NCBI RefSeq assembly: GCF_007421925.1
Contig: NZ_QMDX01000013.1
Span: 1 to 64,000 of the forward strand
DNA length: 64,000 bases
Origin: Haloglomus irregulare
GTDB lineage: Archaea > Halobacteriota > Halobacteria > Halobacteriales > Haloarculaceae
Reading direction: 5' to 3'
This document shows positions 35,081 through 42,997 of this stretch, piece after piece. Position 1 is the first letter of the stretch; every line of letters begins with the position of its first letter. A model generated the notes under the pieces. That model made no database searches, was not told the DNA's origin, and saw only the letters and a list, made by a program, of their open reading frames with translations. The position numbers and the translations under genes were made by a program.

Positions 35081-35563
35081 CTACGGCCGGGGCGGCGGGC
35101 CGCGGATGCTGATGCCGTGCTCGGGGCCGAGTTCCTCGACGCGACCGATGGCCGCCTCGCTCGGCGGCTCCGTCGGAACCGTCTCGTCGTCCGTCGGCTC
35201 GCCGACGGCGGTCACGAACTCGTCGAACCCCGCCGGGGTCGTGCTCACGACGGCACGGGCCTGCGACTCGACGACGACGGCGTGGGGCTCGCCACGCGGC
35301 AGCACGACGCTCTCCCCCGCCGTGACTGTATTGGTCCCGTCGGGTCGGTGCGCGGTCAGTTCGCCCTCGAGCACGTGGAACGCCTCGTCGGCGTCCTCGT
35401 GGACGTGCATCGGGGTGGTGTGCCCCTCGCGCATTCGCAGGTCGACGACGGAGAGTCGGCCGTCCGTCGCCGTCCCCGGAACGCGCACGTACGCCAGCGT
35501 GTCGAGGAATCGGTACGCCTGCCCGTCCGCCCCACCGATGGCCGGTGTTGAAAACGTCGCCAT
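35081..35563 (-). CDS. cupin-domain protein
   Basis: 160 residues from the ATG at 35563. Cupin motif 1 (TTPMHVHEDADEAFHVLEGE, with H-x-H and the later E/H ligand positions) and motif 2 (GESVVLPRGEPHAVVVES) are clear, so a metal-binding beta barrel is expected. A C-terminal helical part (FDEFVTAVGEPTDDE...) resembles quercetinase-like or signalling cupins. It is a lone gene in a gene-poor region. Confidence 0.88.
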   Translation of the reverse strand: MATFSTPAIGGADGQAYRFLDTLAYVRVPGTATDGRLSVVDLRMREGHTTPMHVHEDADEAFHVLEGELTAHRPDGTNTVTAGESVVLPRGEPHAVVVESQARAVVSTTPAGFDEFVTAVGEPTDDETVPTEPPSEAAIGRVEELGPEHGISIRGPPPRP

Positions 35564-36082
35564 CGTCGACCGATGCGGGCGCCAGGGTCTAATAGTTGGC
35601 CCGCGGGACCCCGTCGGGGGAACTGCCGGCTGAAGGGAGAACGGGCGACGGGGGGGATGCGGGGGACAGCAGGTGGTGCACGCGAGTGTATCGGTCGGCG
35701 AGCGAAGCGGGAGAGGGGTGGACCCGGTGACCACGCTCGGCACCTCTGTGCTCCGGAGTCAACGGTCACACACCGCCGCGCGCTGGTTCGGAGAGGCGTA
35801 TCGCACGCAGGACGTAGCGGTCGAGGGGAGCCGAGACGGCGGAGCCTCGGCCGCATGACCCGGCTGCCGGCGGCGACTCCGCGGGGAATCGCCTCCGCGT
35901 CCACGTCCCGGTCGACACCGTCGGCACGAGGAACGCATACCGGAGGCCGCCCGTCGTCCGGGCCGAACACCGACGATTGGGGCCCGGGGATGGTAACTGG
36001 CCGAACTCTCAACGAGCGCCCTCCGGGTCAGAGCCGGTCGAGTCGGTCAGCTGTGAGCGTCGCGATGCCCCGCCCCAGCGGC
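35564..36082. other. gene-poor stretch
   Basis: 519 bases without convincing coding sequence; only arginine- and proline-rich shadow frames are seen. Confidence 0.5.
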
Positions 36083-36382
36083 TTACCGGTCCTCGCGTGG
36101 CGATACGCTTCCGCCTGGCCGGGGCCATCGGCCGCGGGCACCAGCCGGGCGGAGTTGCAGTCCCTCGGCCGCCGTCTCGGAACAGAGGTACACTTCGGCG
36201 TTCGTCGGTAGCTCCGGACACGATGCCGGCGTCGCTGTCGTCACGTCGCGCCCTCCGTCCGTCCCGACGGGGGCTGGGGTAAGCGTGTCCCGCGACGCGC
36301 CCCCGGACGGCCGCACGAGCGAGGAACAGCCGGCCAAGGCGCCCGCTCCCGCGAGCGCGGCCAGCACCGCGCGTCGTCGCAT
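36083..36382 (-). pseudogene. probable truncated lipoprotein gene
   Basis: The ATG at 36382 opens a convincing lipoprotein signal (MRRRAVLAALAGAGALAGC; lipobox cysteine at 19), then a Pro/Thr-rich linker and CPELPTNAEVYLCSETA. After that the reading becomes arginine/proline-rich and non-protein-like, as if the frame had shifted at about 36170. The usual mature domain is missing. It could also be a short intact lipoprotein of 99 residues. Function unknown. Confidence 0.5.
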
Positions 36383-37374
36383 GAGAGCAGTTGGTGGCCG
36401 GACGAGAGTAAACCCACCGGCCCCGGCGTCCAACGCGCTATCATGACTCCGTCGAGCGTACCACACACGAGGGGACCGCCCGGGGCTCGCGTCCCGTCTC
36501 AGGCGGGAGCGCCGCCGTTCCCGGTCGAACCGAGGACCGCCAGCACAGTCCTGGTCTGTACACTCCCCCCGTCGCGGTGGTGTTCGGCCCATGGAGCGTC
36601 ACCGCGGGCAGGATACCCGGACCGCTCCGGTTGTACGGTCGAGTCGCCGCCACCGCGGCCTCGACCACCTCCCCCCGCATCGAGGAAGCCGAGGGCCACG
36701 ACCCGTCGATGCCTACGTTCCGGGCTCCGACACGGGTCTCCGGGTGAAGCTGCCCCGTGCGAGGTTCGGCCGGCTGGTCGTCGGCCTCGACGACGGGACG
36801 TGCTCGTGCGATGTCAGGCTCCACCCCGTTTCGGAAGTCCTGACCCCACGGCTATCCGCGCCCACGGTTCAGTTGCGCCGTCGATGGAGTGGTCCTGAGT
36901 CCAGAGGCGGCGCCTCTCGGAGGAACTCGTTCCCGGCGGTAGCGAACCGGGACACGGCGAGGAGGCGAAAGCGGGTTCGCCGAGATCTGCTCCCGTCGCA
37001 TTTCGCGTTCGGAGGAGAGCGAGCCATCCCCACGTATTAGTGAATAACGAGTCGATTAGTCAGATACCAGTCGTTTCGTGCCGCTATACCGTCGTTATCG
37101 CGGTAATTCGCCGCGTATCCGCTGAAGATTGATGCCGGAATCCGAGGACACGTGTGCTGGTGTGCGGGTCAACGTCGTGACCGTCGGTCGTCCTCCCCCC
37201 CGGCGACCCGGCTCGATCGCTGGCCGGTACTTGGGGTGGTGTGGCCCAGTTCACTGCTCGGGGACACCTCACGGAACGAGGGTGCGGTGCGGAATTGCAC
37301 GGCCCAGCACCGAGCCGCATCCGTACCGACAACCCGCTGCCGTCTGCTGATTCGGAAACGCGGGAGATCGAGAG
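36383..37374. other. gene-poor stretch
   Basis: About 1 kb without a recognisable gene. An AT-rich patch lies at 37030-37075. The frames are of shadow type. Confidence 0.5.
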
Positions 37375-37401
37375 TGGACTCGCGGGGATTTGAACCACGG
37401 G
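37375..37401 (-). repeat. copy of the tRNA-Ala(CGC) 3' end (att-like)
   Basis: The first 22 bases (37375-37396) equal 37481-37502, the acceptor and T-arm end of tRNA-Ala(CGC), and 26 of 27 match through 37401. The copy lies 106 bases downstream of the tRNA 3' end in the same orientation. Integrases that use tRNA 3' ends leave such direct repeats. No integrase gene is seen between them. Confidence 0.7.
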
Positions 37402-37480
37402 AAGACGGTCGCACTCGCTTCGCTCGCGCGCTGCGACTTCCCTGATTAAAACCCCGCTTCGACCATTCTCACTGCTCCGA

Positions 37481-37552
37481 TGGACTCGCGGGGATTTGAA
37501 CCCCGGGCCTCTTCCTTGCGAAGGAAGCGATCTGCCGCTGATCTACGAGCCC
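37481..37552 (-). tRNA. tRNA-Ala (anticodon CGC)
   Basis: Minus-strand cloverleaf of 72 bases without CCA. Acceptor GGGCTCG/CGAGTCC with the alanine identity pair G3:U70. The anticodon stem CTTCC/GGAAG holds the loop TTCGCAA (anticodon CGC, reading GCG). The T arm has GTTCAAATC. It shares most of its sequence with tRNA-Ala(GGC) at 1762. Confidence 0.96.
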
Positions 37553-37597
37553 GCATCCTTAGGGAGTCGAGCGCCTCACTTGAGGATTCCGTTTCCC

Positions 37598-37936
37598 CTA
37601 GCTCGCGACCTGTTCGACGGCGATATCGGGGAGCGTGAGCGGTACGACACCGCCGACCACCAGCGACGCGGGGGTCCACCGGAGCCCCGCCGCCGTGTAC
37701 GGCCACAGTCCCAGTGCCACCACCAGCATGACAACGCCGAGGAGACGGAGGGCCGCGACGGCCGTGCGCTCCGGGTCGGCGTCCGCGATGACCGCAGAGC
37801 CATCCGGTGTCCGGTCGGTCACATCCGCAGTCGGGCGGTCACGGACCTCCGGCTGTGGCCGAGCTGTTCGTCGGTTGAACTGGCTCCGTAGCGCGGAGCT
37901 GCGAGGAGCGACAGAAGCGAGCACCGTGGCCGTCAC
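37598..37936 (-). CDS. small membrane protein (112 aa)
   Basis: From the GTG at 37936. A polar N-terminal half (about 1-60) with RPTADVTDRTPDGSAV is followed by two hydrophobic helices (AALRLLGVVMLVVALGLW and ASLVVGGVVPLTLPDIAV) before the end VEQVAS. The C-terminal half reads as true protein; the first 40 residues are less certain and the real start may be internal. Function unknown. It lies directly upstream, in minus-strand order, of the tRNA-Ala(CGC). Confidence 0.6.
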   Translation of the reverse strand: MTATVLASVAPRSSALRSQFNRRTARPQPEVRDRPTADVTDRTPDGSAVIADADPERTAVAALRLLGVVMLVVALGLWPYTAAGLRWTPASLVVGGVVPLTLPDIAVEQVAS

Positions 37937-38136
37937 GGCGTGGGGCCGGGCCCGTTCGCGGTTCGACCGCCGGGAGGCCGGCCCCGCTCGGGGTCGTCCG
38001 ACAGGGTCCGGTGGGCGCCACGCGTTCGCTCGGTCCCGAGAGGCGTCGCGTCCACAGGACGTCGCGGGGCTGCACCCCGTCCCGTTCAGTTCCGACGGAG
38101 GCCGTCCGTCGACCTTCGCGCTCGCAAAGCGGGCGC

Positions 38137-38445
38137 TCAGTCCTCGAGGACGATCTCGATGGAGACGTCGTTCGGGACCTGGATGCGCATCAGCTTGCGG
38201 AGCGCGCGTTCGTCGGCGTCGATGTCGATCAGCCGCTTGTGGACGCGCATCTCCCAGTGCTCCCAGGTGGCGGTCCCCTCGCCGTCCGGGGACTTGCGCG
38301 ACGGAATCTCCAGCTTCTTCGTCGGGAGCGGCACCGGGCCGCTGAGCTGGACGCCCGTGTTGTCCGCGATGTCGCGGACGTCATCACAGATGTCGTCGAG
38401 GTCCTCGGGGCTGGTCCCCGCGAGGCGGACGCGTGCCTGTTGCAT
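38137..38445 (-). CDS. rps10: 30S ribosomal protein S10 (uS10)
   Basis: 102 residues: [20 protein letters not shown] at the start, [20 protein letters not shown] in the long loop, and the C-terminal [18 protein letters not shown]. uS10 is in the small-subunit head. It starts one base after the tuf stop codon, so the two form the universal archaeal EF-1alpha/S10 pair. Confidence 0.98.
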   Translation of the reverse strand: MQQARVRLAGTSPEDLDDICDDVRDIADNTGVQLSGPVPLPTKKLEIPSRKSPDGEGTATWEHWEMRVHKRLIDIDADERALRKLMRIQVPNDVSIEIVLED

Positions 38446-38446
38446 C

Positions 38447-39712
38447 TTATCGCTCGTCCACGCCCAGGACCTTTCCGGCGGCGATGGTCTGGCCCATGTC
38501 GCGGATGGCGAAGGAGCCGAGCTCCGGGATTTCGGAGGACGGCTCGATGCTGAGGGGCTTCTGCGGGCGGACGGTGACGACCGCCGCGTCGCCCGACTGG
38601 ATGAAGTCCGGGTTCTCCTCGGCGACCTCGCCGGAGGAGGGGTCGAGCTTCTTGTCGATGGACTCGATCGTACACGCGACCTGCGCCGTATGGGCGTGGA
38701 AGACCGGCGTGTAGCCCGCGGTGATAACCGACGGGTGCTGCATCACGACGACCTGGGCCTGGAAGGTCTCGGCGACCGTCGGCGGGTCGTCGGCCGAGCC
38801 ACAGACGTCGCCACGGCGGATGTCGTCCTTGCCGACGCCGCGGACGTTGAACCCGACGTTGTCACCGGGACCCGCCTGGTCGACCTCCTCATGGTGCATC
38901 TCGACGGTCTTGACCTCGCCGCCGACGTCGGAGGGCTGGAAGCTGACGTCGTTGCCGGGCTTCATGATACCCGTCTCGATGCGCCCGACCGGGACGGTCC
39001 CGATACCGGAGATGGTGTAGACGTCCTGGATGGGGAGGCGCAGCGGCGCGTCCGTCGGCGGCTGCGGCTCCGGCAGGCCGTTGAGGGCCTCCAGCAGGGT
39101 CACCCCGTCGTACCACGGCGTGTTGTCCGACTCCTCGGAGACGTTGTCGCCCTCGAACGCCGAGGTCGGGATGAAGCTCGCGTCCTCGGTGTCGAAGCGG
39201 ACCTGCTTGAGCAGCTGCTTGACCTCCTCGACGGTCTCGTCGTAGCGGCTCTCCTGGTAGTCGACCAGGTCCATCTTGTTGACCGCGATGATGAGCTCGT
39301 CGATACCCAGGGTCTTCGCCAGGAAGACGTGCTCCTGGGTCTGGGGCTGGACGCCGTCGTCCGCGGCGACCACGAGCACGGCGTTGTCGGCCTGGCTTGC
39401 GCCCGTGATCATGTTCTTCACGAAGTCACGGTGGCCCGGACAGTCGACGATGGTGAAGTAGTACTCGTCGGTGTCGAACTCCTGGTGGGCGATGTCGATG
39501 GTTACGCCTCGCTCACGCTCCTCGGCGAGGTTGTCCATGACGTAGGCGAACTCGAAGCCACCCTTGCCCTTCTCCTCGGCCTCCTCTCGATACTGCTCGA
39601 TGACGTGCTCGGGGACGCTCCCTGTCTCGAACAGGAGCCGCCCGACCATCGTGCTCTTCCCGTGGTCGACGTGGCCGATGACGGCCAGGTTCTGGTGCGG
39701 TTTGTCGCTCAT
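38447..39712 (-). CDS. tuf: translation elongation factor EF-1 alpha
   Basis: 421 residues from the ATG at 39712: [20 protein letters not shown]. GTPase motifs G1 [10 protein letters not shown]3 DCPGHRDF, G4 NKMD; domains 2 and 3 follow in the usual order. It delivers aminoacyl-tRNA to the ribosome. The frame remains open far upstream (to 40060), but the family start and the change in character fix the ATG at 39712. A weak leader hairpin (CACGC-CTC-GCGTG, 39722-39734) precedes it. Co-transcribed with rps10. Confidence 0.98.
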   Translation of the reverse strand: MSDKPHQNLAVIGHVDHGKSTMVGRLLFETGSVPEHVIEQYREEAEEKGKGGFEFAYVMDNLAEERERGVTIDIAHQEFDTDEYYFTIVDCPGHRDFVKNMITGASQADNAVLVVAADDGVQPQTQEHVFLAKTLGIDELIIAVNKMDLVDYQESRYDETVEEVKQLLKQVRFDTEDASFIPTSAFEGDNVSEESDNTPWYDGVTLLEALNGLPEPQPPTDAPLRLPIQDVYTISGIGTVPVGRIETGIMKPGNDVSFQPSDVGGEVKTVEMHHEEVDQAGPGDNVGFNVRGVGKDDIRRGDVCGSADDPPTVAETFQAQVVVMQHPSVITAGYTPVFHAHTAQVACTIESIDKKLDPSSGEVAEENPDFIQSGDAAVVTVRPQKPLSIEPSSEIPELGSFAIRDMGQTIAAGKVLGVDER

Positions 39713-39870
39713 GGTTGATGTCACGCCTCGCGTGGCGCTATGTGCGGAGAACGTTACCCCGACGTGCGTAAGAAGATTTCGATACAACGGGTGAGAATCC
39801 CACGAATCCGCCGGTCTCGCGGGCCGTGCGTGCCGTTCACACGGGTCCTGGCCGGTGGCACGGATCGACC

Positions 39871-40060
39871 TCAGTCCGCGTAGCATCGGCCCAGCCGACA
39901 CTCCGGGCAAGGGGCAGTCCGGGTACGTCCTCCCACCGACGAGACCCGCGAACCCGTCGTTCTCCGGGTCGTCGGTATGGATGCCGTTGCCCCGGTGGTC
40001 CGGGACGTGGTCCACCGGTTCGGGGGCCACGTTGCAGTCCGGACAGATCCGGCCGGCCAT
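39871..40060 (-). pseudogene. decayed small CPxC zinc-finger protein
   Basis: From the ATG at 40060 the frame reads [19 protein letters not shown] and [15 protein letters not shown] up to GGRTYPDC. The protein-like sequence then continues in another frame as [12 protein letters not shown] and stops at 39871. The pair CPDC...CPEC is the pattern of haloarchaeal one-domain zinc fingers of about 60 residues. A one-base indel near 39905-39915 separates the halves. It lies between hom and tuf. An undamaged alternative with a different C-terminus cannot be excluded. Confidence 0.5.
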
Positions 40061-40099
40061 GGAGGCCCGGCCGGCGGCGCAGAAGAACGATTCCTCCCG

Positions 40100-41050
40100 C
40101 TAGTCCACCGGCGGCAGTCGGCCCACGTCGGCCAGCACCGCGCTCGCGGTTTCGGGGCCGCCCGCGCCCGCACCGGAGATGTTCAGCTGGCCGGCGTGTT
40201 CGGTCTCCAGCTGGACGATGTTGGTCGTCCCGGTGACCGCGAGGGTGCCGTTCTCGGGCACCAGCCGCGGCCCGACCCGGACGGACCCGTCGCTGACCTC
40301 GCCGATGAGCCGGACCGTGCGACCGTCCTCGGCGGCGAGTTCGAGAGCGCTCCCCGGGATGGACCGGATGCCCTCGACCTCGGCGTCGGCGAGGGTGTAG
40401 CCCCCGTCGTAGAGAACGTTCGCGAGGATGACGCATTTCAGGGCGGCGTCGGTCCCCTCCACGTCGAAGGAGGGGTCGGCCTCCGCGACCCCGAGGTCCT
40501 GGGCCTCGGCCAGGACGTGCTCGTAGTCGAGCCCCTCGGCGGCCATCCGGGAGAGGACGAAGTTCGCGGTCCCGTTGAGGACCCCCCGGACCGCGCGGAC
40601 GCGCTCGGGGCCGAGCGAGTCGATGGTCGACAGCGTCGGGATGGCGCCCGCGACCGCGGCCTCAAACAGCACCTCGCCGCGGGAGTCGGCCGCCAGCGCC
40701 CGGACCTCGTCGTAGCGCTCGGCCACCGGGCCCTTGTTCGCGAGCACGACGTGGCGGTCCCGTTCCAGCGCGGCCTCGACGTGACCGAAGCCGGGCTGGG
40801 CGTCGGAGAGCGTCGTCGGCGTGGCCTCCACGAGCGCGTCGTAGGGCGCGTCGAGCGCCGTCGCGACCTCGGCGTCGCCGACCGTGCCCGAACCCCGCTT
40901 GCGCGCCAGGACGGCCGCCACGTCGATGCCGTCGGCGTCGACGACCGCGCCCGACGAGTCGGCCAGCGCGGTCACGGTGTGGCCGTACTCGCCCGCCAGC
41001 TTCGCGACCGACCGGCCGACCGCCCCGGCACCCATGACGGCGAGCTTCAC
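40100..41050 (-). CDS. hom: homoserine dehydrogenase
   Basis: 316 residues. Rossmann start MKLAVMGAGAVGRSVAKLAG, the conserved VLANKGPVA, the GAIPTL loop, and RGVLNGTANFVL, then DVEGTDAALK, the catalytic region of the family. It reduces aspartate semialdehyde to homoserine on the way to threonine and methionine. The C-terminal ACT domain found in longer homologues is absent; instead a separate ACT-domain gene overlaps its start by four bases, a plausible split regulator. Confidence 0.95.
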   Translation of the reverse strand: MKLAVMGAGAVGRSVAKLAGEYGHTVTALADSSGAVVDADGIDVAAVLARKRGSGTVGDAEVATALDAPYDALVEATPTTLSDAQPGFGHVEAALERDRHVVLANKGPVAERYDEVRALAADSRGEVLFEAAVAGAIPTLSTIDSLGPERVRAVRGVLNGTANFVLSRMAAEGLDYEHVLAEAQDLGVAEADPSFDVEGTDAALKCVILANVLYDGGYTLADAEVEGIRSIPGSALELAAEDGRTVRLIGEVSDGSVRVGPRLVPENGTLAVTGTTNIVQLETEHAGQLNISGAGAGGPETASAVLADVGRLPPVD

Positions 41051-41574
41051 GCGTCACCACCCTCCGCGAGCGGCTCGACCACGTGCAGTCCCTTCCGGTC
41101 GGCGACCGCCCGCACCGTCGCCAGCGTCTCCTCGACGGCCCCGGCGTGGGTATCCATCCGTACCCGGGCCGAGGAGAGTTCGTCCGTCCCGTCCGGAGCC
41201 GACAGCGCCACGTCGTCGATGGAGGCGTTACCGCAGTCCTCGATGCGGGACAGCGTATCCGACAGGTCGGTGTCGACGAGGTGGCCGACCAGCAGGACCA
41301 CCAGCTCCTCGCTGTACTGTTCGCTGCCAGCCCGGATGACGTTCACCCCGGCGTCGCGCAACGCCTCGACGATCCCCTCGAACCGCTCCGGCGTGGCCTC
41401 CATGTCCACCTCGACGGGGATGTGCCCGCGCGGCGTGACGTTCCCCCGCTCGTGGAAGATGGAGAGGAGGTTCCCGCCGTTGTCGGCGATGGGTTCCAGC
41501 GCCCGCAGCAGCTCGCCGGGCTCGTCCTGCAGCTCGAGGCGGACGGTGTACGAACGGACGTCGGACTCGCTCAC
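41047..41574 (-). CDS. ACT-domain amino-acid-binding regulatory protein
   Basis: 175 residues from the GTG at 41574. Two ACT-type units: YTVRLELQDEPGELLRALEP with the GNLLSIFHERG helix, then a second, more diverged unit from about 100 (LVVLLVGHLVDTDLSDTLSR). ACT domains bind amino acids and control enzymes of their synthesis. The overlap with hom (ATGA) makes it a likely allosteric partner giving threonine or methionine feedback (inference). Confidence 0.9.
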   Translation of the reverse strand: MSESDVRSYTVRLELQDEPGELLRALEPIADNGGNLLSIFHERGNVTPRGHIPVEVDMEATPERFEGIVEALRDAGVNVIRAGSEQYSEELVVLLVGHLVDTDLSDTLSRIEDCGNASIDDVALSAPDGTDELSSARVRMDTHAGAVEETLATVRAVADRKGLHVVEPLAEGGDA

Positions 41575-41771
41575 GCGACCACCCCTGGGGCGCCGCACCG
41601 GCGGAGCCACGGGCCGTCGCCAACGCGGCCGCCGGCCCGCGCTCGACGATTCGATTGCATGACCGGATACCCGGCACGGCCGGTGATAAGCCCCCCGGAA
41701 CCCGGCAACCGACCTGCCCGGCCGCGCAGCGGCCCCGCAGTATCAAGTCGACCCGGCGACTCGGTCGTGGC
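41575..41771. other. intergenic region upstream of the ACT-hom unit
   Basis: No gene is seen. It separates the ACT-hom unit from a tiny anchor-like ORF on the plus strand. Confidence 0.4.
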
Positions 41772-41906
41772 GTGACACACCCCCCGACGCCGACACCCAC
41801 GACCGTCGCCGGCGCCTCCAGCGTCACCAGTCCGGACCCCGGTGTCGGCCTCATCGGGACGCTGGTGGTGGTCGTGGCCGCGGTGCTCCTCCGCCGCCGC
41901 ACGTAG
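41772..41906 (+). CDS. tiny PGF-CTERM-like anchor peptide, probably a gene remnant (44 aa)
   Basis: From the GTG at 41772: a Pro/Thr-rich linker (PPTPTPTTVAGASSVTSPDP) running into one hydrophobic helix (GVGLIGTLVVVVAAVLL) and a basic end RRRT. This is the layout of the C-terminal sorting tail of haloarchaeal surface proteins (PGF-CTERM/archaeosortase targets) without its protein. It may be the leftover end of a lost surface-protein gene; no signal peptide is present. Confidence 0.4.
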   Translation: MTHPPTPTPTTVAGASSVTSPDPGVGLIGTLVVVVAAVLLRRRT

Positions 41907-42068
41907 CCCGACGACGGCCGGTATATCCCCGTTACGGCGGCGGCGTCCTGGATATCCCGAGTATCCTCGAGATGCGGGTGTTCGGTCCTGGCCCGTCCGG
42001 GATTCCCGGGAACCGCACACCGACCCAGAACCGCAATCCCGTTGCCGGACCCCCTCGAACCGGTCGGT

Positions 42069-42293
42069 ATGTCCACCGCCCACCAGATCGTCGATATCCT
42101 GCTTGCGGGACTCCTCGCCGGCAGCGTCGCGTTCGCGCTGAGCATCGCCGCGCCGCAGGCCGCCACCAGCGTCGGGGTCGCCGCCGCGGCCGCCTTCTAC
42201 TTCTCGCGGCACCCGTGGGGCGTCAGCGTCGAGACCGGCCGGGAGTACAACGAGCAGTTCGACGAGCTCTACGACCGGTACCTGCCGTTCTGA
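42069..42293 (+). CDS. small membrane protein (74 aa)
   Basis: From the ATG at 42069: MSTAHQIVDILLAGLLAGSV. A hydrophobic N-terminal half (one or two helices to about 48) and a soluble acidic C-terminal part (TGREYNEQFDELYDRYLPF). Good codon pattern. Function unknown. Confidence 0.72.
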   Translation: MSTAHQIVDILLAGLLAGSVAFALSIAAPQAATSVGVAAAAAFYFSRHPWGVSVETGREYNEQFDELYDRYLPF

Positions 42294-42343
42294 CCCGCAC
42301 GGCGACCACCGCAGGGGCTCTTCCACCACCCGGGTGCCAGGCT

Positions 42344-42796
42344 GTGACGGATCCACTGACGACCGCGGCGCCGGGCGTGTCGCGACGACGCTCGGCGGCC
42401 TTCAGGGCACTCGCGACCGTACTGTTCGCCGCCGGCAGTACCATCGATATCGAACCCGGCGCGCCGTACTGCCGCTGTTGGCCGCCGTCGTCACCGCCGT
42501 CCAGTCGGCGACGAACGGGGGTCCCGGCGTCGGGGTAGCGCTGGCGGTCGCGTCCGTCCTGGAATCCTGACCCCTGAGCCTCGGTCCGGACCGGCTGCTC
42601 TCGGACGCGGCGGTGTCGATGGTGCAGTTCGGCCTCGCCGCATCGCCCCTGTTCGGCCTCGTCGGCCACCTCGCCGACGCGCAGTTCGCCACGCTCGACC
42701 CGGACGCAACTCCTGCTGGCCGTTCCGCTCCTGCTCGCGGCGCTGTGGTGGGACTTCCGGGTCGTCGTATGGGACACCGCATCCGCGCGAGCGTAG
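42344..42796 (+). pseudogene. decayed multi-span membrane protein gene
   Basis: Starting at the GTG at 42344 one frame reads VTDPLTTAAPGVSRRRSAAF then ALATVLFAAGSTIDIE. Near 42460 the protein-like sequence moves to another frame (VLPLLAAVVTAVQSATNG), hits a TGA at 42568-42570, carries on (MVQFGLAASPLFGLVGHL), and near 42705 shifts again to QLLLAVPLLLAALWWDF, stopping at 42796. Together these give about 150 residues with four hydrophobic spans. At least two frameshifts and one nonsense codon mark it as dead. Its family is not recognised. Confidence 0.65.
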
Positions 42797-42814
42797 TCGG
42801 GCTCGAGACGGCGG

Positions 42815-42997
42815 AGCCGGCTCCTCCTCCCGAGGATCGGAGATCCTCGGAGAAACCGGCCGGAGCGCCCGCAGGGCGCGGAGGCCAGTAGAGTTTCTCC
42901 GAACGTTTTCGCGAGGAGTGGGTCGCGAGCGGAGCCCGCGGGCGAGCGCCGTCAGGCGCTCGCCGAGGAAACCCGCCGCAGCAAGAAGCTCGCGTTC
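42815..42997 (-). repeat. composite 3' element behind EF-2
   Basis: Moving away from the EF-2 stop: a perfect hairpin GGCGAGCGCC-GTCA-GGCGCTCGCC (42941-42964), the AACGTTC motif (42896-42912, minus strand GCGAAAACGTTCGG) and the 32-base unit at 42855-42886 that is identical to 10335-10366. The same order and similar spacing as behind the NYN gene. Confidence 0.7.

Noticed and set aside
37152-37445. 97-codon plus-strand ORF ending in SRGFEPRED-like sequence
   Set aside because: It reads antisense through the tRNA 3'-end copy, a common false call around tRNA genes.
39713-40060. N-terminal extension of the EF-1 alpha frame
   Set aside because: EF-1 alpha family starts at MSDKPHQN; the extension is better explained by a broken zinc-finger gene and leader.
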